Source of the DNA: JANQRA01 sp035762545
GTDB lineage: Bacteria; Actinomycetota; Acidimicrobiia; Spongiisociales; ZC4RG35
Direction: 5' to 3'
Length of the DNA stretch: 64,000 bases
Assembly: GCA_035762545.1 (NCBI GenBank)
Contig: DASTOM010000044.1
Span: 62,001 to 126,000, forward strand
Shown here: in pieces, positions 61,164 through 64,000 of the stretch
How the letters are laid out: each line of letters begins with the position of its first letter
Position numbering within the stretch: the first letter of the stretch is position 1
Program-made: the position numbers and the translations under genes
Notes under the pieces: generated by a model
Told to the model about the DNA's origin: nothing
Databases searched by the model: none
Seen by the model: the letters and a program-made list of their open reading frames with translations, nothing else

Positions 61164-61685
61164 ATGCGCAGGTTCGGCATCTTCGGGATCTGGCTGCTCG
61201 TCGTTTTCGGGGCCACGATGGTCACCTGGCAGATCGTTAGTGCCGCAGACGACCAAGTGAGCGATCGTCCGGTGGCACCGCTCAACGTCGCCGCGCCGGC
61301 TCTTGCCGACACCACGAGCACCACCGCCGACAGCACGATGTCATCCCCGACCACCAGTACTGCGACCACTCCTCCGACAGACGCCACATCGACGCCGACA
61401 ACCACCTCGCCGGCAGCAGGACCGACCACGCCCGCCCCACCATCCTCGTCATGGCAATCGCGGTCGATTCAGACCTCCGGGGGCACCGTCATCGTGCGGT
61501 ACCGGCCCGGTGAGGTCGAGTACCAGTCCGCCACGCCCGCCCCGGGGTTCCAGGTCGAGGTGGACAAAGCAGGTCCACCCGATGTCAAGGTCGAGTTCGA
61601 GAGCGAAGAGCAGAGATTCGAGGTCGAGGCGCGTTGGAACGATGGCGGCCTGGACGTGAAGACCTCTGCGAGCTCCGAAGACTGA
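61164..61685 (+). CDS. secreted Thr/Ser/Pro-rich protein, paralogue 2
   Basis: This 173-residue protein has a signal peptide or anchor (residues 1-27), a Thr/Ser/Pro linker to about residue 95, and a C-terminal beta domain with VIVRYRPGEVEYQSA, FQVEVDKAGPPDVKVEF and RFEVEARWNDGGLDV. This domain matches that of the protein at 58535 in strand pattern and in the DKA and FE-A-x-x-x-x-GG residues. It is divergent from the response regulator gene. Confidence 0.7.
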   Translation: MRRFGIFGIWLLVVFGATMVTWQIVSAADDQVSDRPVAPLNVAAPALADTTSTTADSTMSSPTTSTATTPPTDATSTPTTTSPAAGPTTPAPPSSSWQSRSIQTSGGTVIVRYRPGEVEYQSATPAPGFQVEVDKAGPPDVKVEFESEEQRFEVEARWNDGGLDVKTSASSED

Positions 61686-61692
61686 TCGAGTC

Positions 61693-61730
61693 CTGAGAGG
61701 TTCTTGAGATCCGGCTGAGGCGTTCTTAGT
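61693..61730 (+). promoter_or_regulatory. CTGAG/TTGAG direct repeats, 11-bp period
   Basis: CTGAG (61693), TTGAG (61704) and CTGAG (61715) are exactly 11 bp apart, with a weaker TTAGT at 61726. They lie 45-80 bp upstream of the ferredoxin gene at 61775. Confidence 0.6.
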
Positions 61731-61774
61731 ACCACCGCGGGCAATCTGGCTCACAGTCGAGAAAAGGACACTTC

Positions 61775-62050
61775 ATGGCCACAGTTTGGATAGATCCCGA
61801 CACCTGCATGGGAGCGGGAACCTGCTCTCAGATCGCACCGCAGGTGTTCCAGCAGAGGGGTGACGGCCTGTGGGCCGTCAAGGAAGACGCCACGCATTTC
61901 GGAGAGACGGTCGTCTTCGATGGTGGGAACGCACCCGGTCATGGCCCTGACGGCCCCAATGGCCGCGCCCGGATTCCCGAGCCGCTCCTCTCCCTGGTGA
62001 TGGAAGCCGCTGAGGAATGTCCCGGCGAGTGCATCCTCGTGGAGGTGTGA
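61775..62050 (+). CDS. single-cluster ferredoxin
   Basis: This 91-residue ferredoxin has the cluster motif CMGAGTC (C11 and C17), followed by APQVF as in [3Fe-4S] or [4Fe-4S] single-cluster ferredoxins, and a late CPGEC. An AAAGGAC ribosome site precedes the ATG. It begins an operon with three secreted proteins and ApbE. The extra Gly/Pro-rich stretch in the middle is a little unusual. Confidence 0.85.
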   Translation: MATVWIDPDTCMGAGTCSQIAPQVFQQRGDGLWAVKEDATHFGETVVFDGGNAPGHGPDGPNGRARIPEPLLSLVMEAAEECPGECILVEV

Positions 62051-62051
62051 A

Positions 62052-62597
62052 ATGTCATCGTCAGCCACCAACCGTTCCATCTCGGTCTCGCTCATCATTG
62101 GAACGCTGCTGGTCCCCATCAGTGCTCTAGCCGCGGTCTGGCTGAGCAGCGCCCGCGCCGACGGCGAAACGCCACAGACGACGGCGTCGGCTCCCTTGGA
62201 CGCATCGGCTCCCGTGGAAGTCGTGTCGACAGGCCCTCCATCAGTCGTGACGACTCCGGCGGCAGCCGATCTCGAGGCTGCCTGCGGGCCTGAGGGAATG
62301 AAACTCGTCGCACTCGAGTCGACCGGCGCCATCACGGAGGTGCAGCAAGGTGCACTCGACGCACTCCGTCCCTTGTGCGGCCAACAGGGATTGGCGCTCC
62401 CCGCCGCCCCGACCCCGGAGCCGATCGTGCAAACCGTGCTGGCTCCGGCGGTCACTGCCGCGGCGACCGTCACGACCATCGATGACGACCGCTATGAGGA
62501 CCATGACGACGACGAGTACGAGGACTACGACGACGACCATCGGGAGCACGAGAGCGACGACGACGATCACGACCACGATCGAGAGGACGACGAGTGA
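62052..62597 (+). CDS. secreted protein with Asp/His-rich tail
   Basis: This 181-residue protein has a signal peptide or anchor (about 10-30), a middle with one helix and two Cys (AACGPEG and RPLCGQQG), and a C-terminal tail of about 40 residues that is almost only Asp, Glu, His, Arg and Tyr. The tail could bind metal ions. It is 1 bp from the ferredoxin gene and overlaps the next gene as ATGA. Confidence 0.7.
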   Translation: MSSSATNRSISVSLIIGTLLVPISALAAVWLSSARADGETPQTTASAPLDASAPVEVVSTGPPSVVTTPAAADLEAACGPEGMKLVALESTGAITEVQQGALDALRPLCGQQGLALPAAPTPEPIVQTVLAPAVTAAATVTTIDDDRYEDHDDDEYEDYDDDHREHESDDDDHDHDREDDE

Positions 62598-62932
62598 TGA
62601 GCCCCGACTCCTTGCGGATAGTCAGCGGGATCGCGGTCCTGGCTCTCGGGATCGGCGCCGGTCTGGTCGTCAGCCGCCCTCCGGGCGGGACGGTCTCCGA
62701 CCCCATTTCGCCACCACCCGCCGTCGCCATTGCCGAGCCCATTGGACCGATCCAACCCGCGAGCGATCTGCATCTGCCCGGGGTGCCTGACTCGGTCACG
62801 CGGGTCCTCGCATGGAGCGGCAACGCCGGATTCGCCGACGCTGCAACCACTTCGGAAATACCTCCGACCGTTGTAGATGCACTCACGGCCCACGGCCTGC
62901 CGATCGCAATCCCTTCGGCCGACGCCCCATGA
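62594..62932 (+). CDS. small secreted/anchored protein, unknown
   Basis: This 112-residue protein has an N-terminal helix at about residues 8-28, a Pro-rich stretch and a C-terminal part (LHLPGVPDSVTRVLAWSG). No family is recognised. It is coupled by ATGA overlaps at both ends, so it is part of the ferredoxin-ApbE operon. Confidence 0.6.
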   Translation: MMSPDSLRIVSGIAVLALGIGAGLVVSRPPGGTVSDPISPPPAVAIAEPIGPIQPASDLHLPGVPDSVTRVLAWSGNAGFADAATTSEIPPTVVDALTAHGLPIAIPSADAP

Positions 62933-63258
62933 GCCGTTTCGACAACAGACGCCGACTGAAAATCGCGGTCTGGACAGGAGCGGCCCTCGCATGGGGGACG
63001 ACGGCAGCCATGACAGCGCATCGGACGGCGGATGCACAAGCGAGACAGGAGGAGAACCCTGCAGTCCCTGCCCAGTTGGTCACCGAGAAACTGGCTGCGG
63101 CGCCGATTCCGACCCTGCCCGAAGGAGGTCTCGTCATCTTGAGGTTTCAGCCACCACCAGAGGTTCCACAGGAGGTGAGGACGGTCCGTGTCCAGGCGCC
63201 CTCCCCACCGCCCCCGGTCACGTCGAGCACTCCTCGACCCAGGAGCAGTGGGTCATGA
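62929..63258 (+). CDS. small anchored Pro-rich protein, unknown
   Basis: This 109-residue protein has a basic N-terminus (RFDNRRRLK), one helix at about residues 12-27 and a Pro/Ser-rich C-terminal half. No cofactor motif is seen. It overlaps the previous gene and apbE as ATGA. Confidence 0.6.
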   Translation: MSRFDNRRRLKIAVWTGAALAWGTTAAMTAHRTADAQARQEENPAVPAQLVTEKLAAAPIPTLPEGGLVILRFQPPPEVPQEVRTVRVQAPSPPPPVTSSTPRPRSSGS

Positions 63259-64000
63259 AGGCCCACAACTTCTCGGCGATGGGAACGACCATCGAAGCGT
63301 GGACCAAAATCGATGACGCGCCAGTCTCGCTGATCGATCTCTTCGAACTGGTCGAGGACGTCTGCAGCCGATTCCGACCCGAGAGCGAGCTGACGCAGAT
63401 CAACCTGAGCGATGATCCACAGGTCACCCCCTCTCCATTGATGGCCGAACTGCTCGACGGCGCCGAACGGGCGCGGACAATCACCCAAGGGCTCGTCGAC
63501 GTGGGAGTGGGTCGTTCGGTCCGCGCCTGGGGGTACGACCGCACCTTCTCGGAGATCACCGATCTCGACCGCGAGCCGTCGCCGATGACTCCCGGCAGAT
63601 GGAGACTCGAAGACGGGGTGCTGACCCGGCACGGAGAGGTGGAGCTGGACCTGGGTGGCCTGGCCAAGGGGTGGACGTGCGACCGAGCCGTCGAGACGGG
63701 ACTGGCCCCGGTGGTCGCCGCCGGTGGAGATCTTCGAAGCAACCACCCCGGGACCAGGGTTTCGGTCGCCGGTCCCGGCGGTGTCGTCGACGTGGTTGTC
63801 GAACTCGGCGTAGGCGCACTCGCCACCAGCTCGACTACTCGGCGGGCCTGGCGAGCGGGAGGGCGCAAGGTGAGCCACATAGTCGATCCGCGATCCATGC
63901 GGCCTGTTGAGACCCCGATCACTTCTGCCACCGTCATCGCCGACAAGGCGGCAGATGCGGAAGCCGGCGCCAAGGCGATCGTCATCCTCGGTATTGATGG
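63255..64000 (+). CDS. apbE: FAD:protein FMN transferase (ApbE), partial
   Basis: ApbE attaches FMN covalently to a Thr or Ser of target proteins outside the cytoplasm. The first 248 residues are in the window; the end is cut. The FSAMGTT opening, LDLGGLAKGWTCDRAV, ALATSSTTRRAW and SHIVDPRSM motifs are all present. No signal peptide is seen at the start. The flavinylated target, usually an FMN-binding-domain protein, is not in the window and may follow at the right. Confidence 0.9.
   Translation, partial: MKAHNFSAMGTTIEAWTKIDDAPVSLIDLFELVEDVCSRFRPESELTQINLSDDPQVTPSPLMAELLDGAERARTITQGLVDVGVGRSVRAWGYDRTFSEITDLDREPSPMTPGRWRLEDGVLTRHGEVELDLGGLAKGWTCDRAVETGLAPVVAAGGDLRSNHPGTRVSVAGPGGVVDVVVELGVGALATSSTTRRAWRAGGRKVSHIVDPRSMRPVETPITSATVIADKAADAEAGAKAIVILGID

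Overview
The window is high-GC DNA with dense gene packing. Neighbouring genes commonly overlap at ATGA or TGATG, and GTG or TTG starts are frequent. Gene content (two complex I gene sets, Rex, a probable RsiG-like c-di-GMP sensor, an actinobacterial-style menaquinone reductase-like enzyme, AbiEi/DUF559 genes) points to an aerobic actinobacterium. An uncultured Acidimicrobiia-like lineage is my best guess, but that is inference. No rRNA or tRNA genes were seen. LAYOUT. 1-2936: the 3' part of a first complex I cluster (nuoA-B-C-D-H, minus strand, cut by the window edge). 3021-13715: accessory genes, namely a phosphodiesterase, an AbiEi/DUF559 gene set among palindromic repeats, a DUF4188/TetR pair, an Fbp-type iron ABC transporter, moaA, two tiny Cys/His proteins and a bactofilin-like membrane protein. 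13699-29995: a second, complete 14-subunit nuo set on the minus strand. It is split by a reversed winged-helix gene between nuoD and nuoE and carries a MITE-like insertion at the end of nuoF. 30066-34916: a PLP enzyme, a HAD hydrolase, a geranylgeranyl/menaquinone reductase, rex, and a second AbiEi/DUF559 gene lying between inverted 44-bp repeats. 34936-44350: a b6f/bc-like operon (split cytochrome b, Rieske protein, diheme cytochrome c with calcium-loop repeats, ferredoxin, two unknown membrane proteins). It is divergent from a cbb3-like operon whose CcoN-like subunit has lost all heme and copper histidines. Three of these respiratory proteins share the same short N-terminal module. 44347-53298: mixed housekeeping genes, including a MoaD/CdsA-like fusion and an RsiG homologue, plus non-coding regions with strong hairpins and DnaA-box-like sites. 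53295-57715: a lactate utilisation operon (lutABC) headed by a peroxiredoxin-like gene with an in-frame UGA where homologues have Cys. This is very probably a selenoprotein, and a SECIS-like hairpin follows the UGA. 58535-64000: a two-component system flanked by two secreted paralogues, followed by a ferredoxin/secreted-protein/ApbE operon. All three promoters carry 11-bp-periodic TTGAG-type direct repeats, suggesting one regulon for an extracytoplasmic redox system. HOW THE GENES FIT TOGETHER. Most of the window serves respiration: NADH enters through complex I, lactate through LutABC, quinol is handled by the split-b complex, redox state is sensed by Rex, and membrane-side flavin or ferredoxin chemistry is suggested by the ApbE cluster. 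The items most worth following up are the UGA-containing peroxiredoxin, the histidine-less CcoN, the shared N-terminal module, the response-regulator repeat arrays and the repeat-flanked DUF559 genes.
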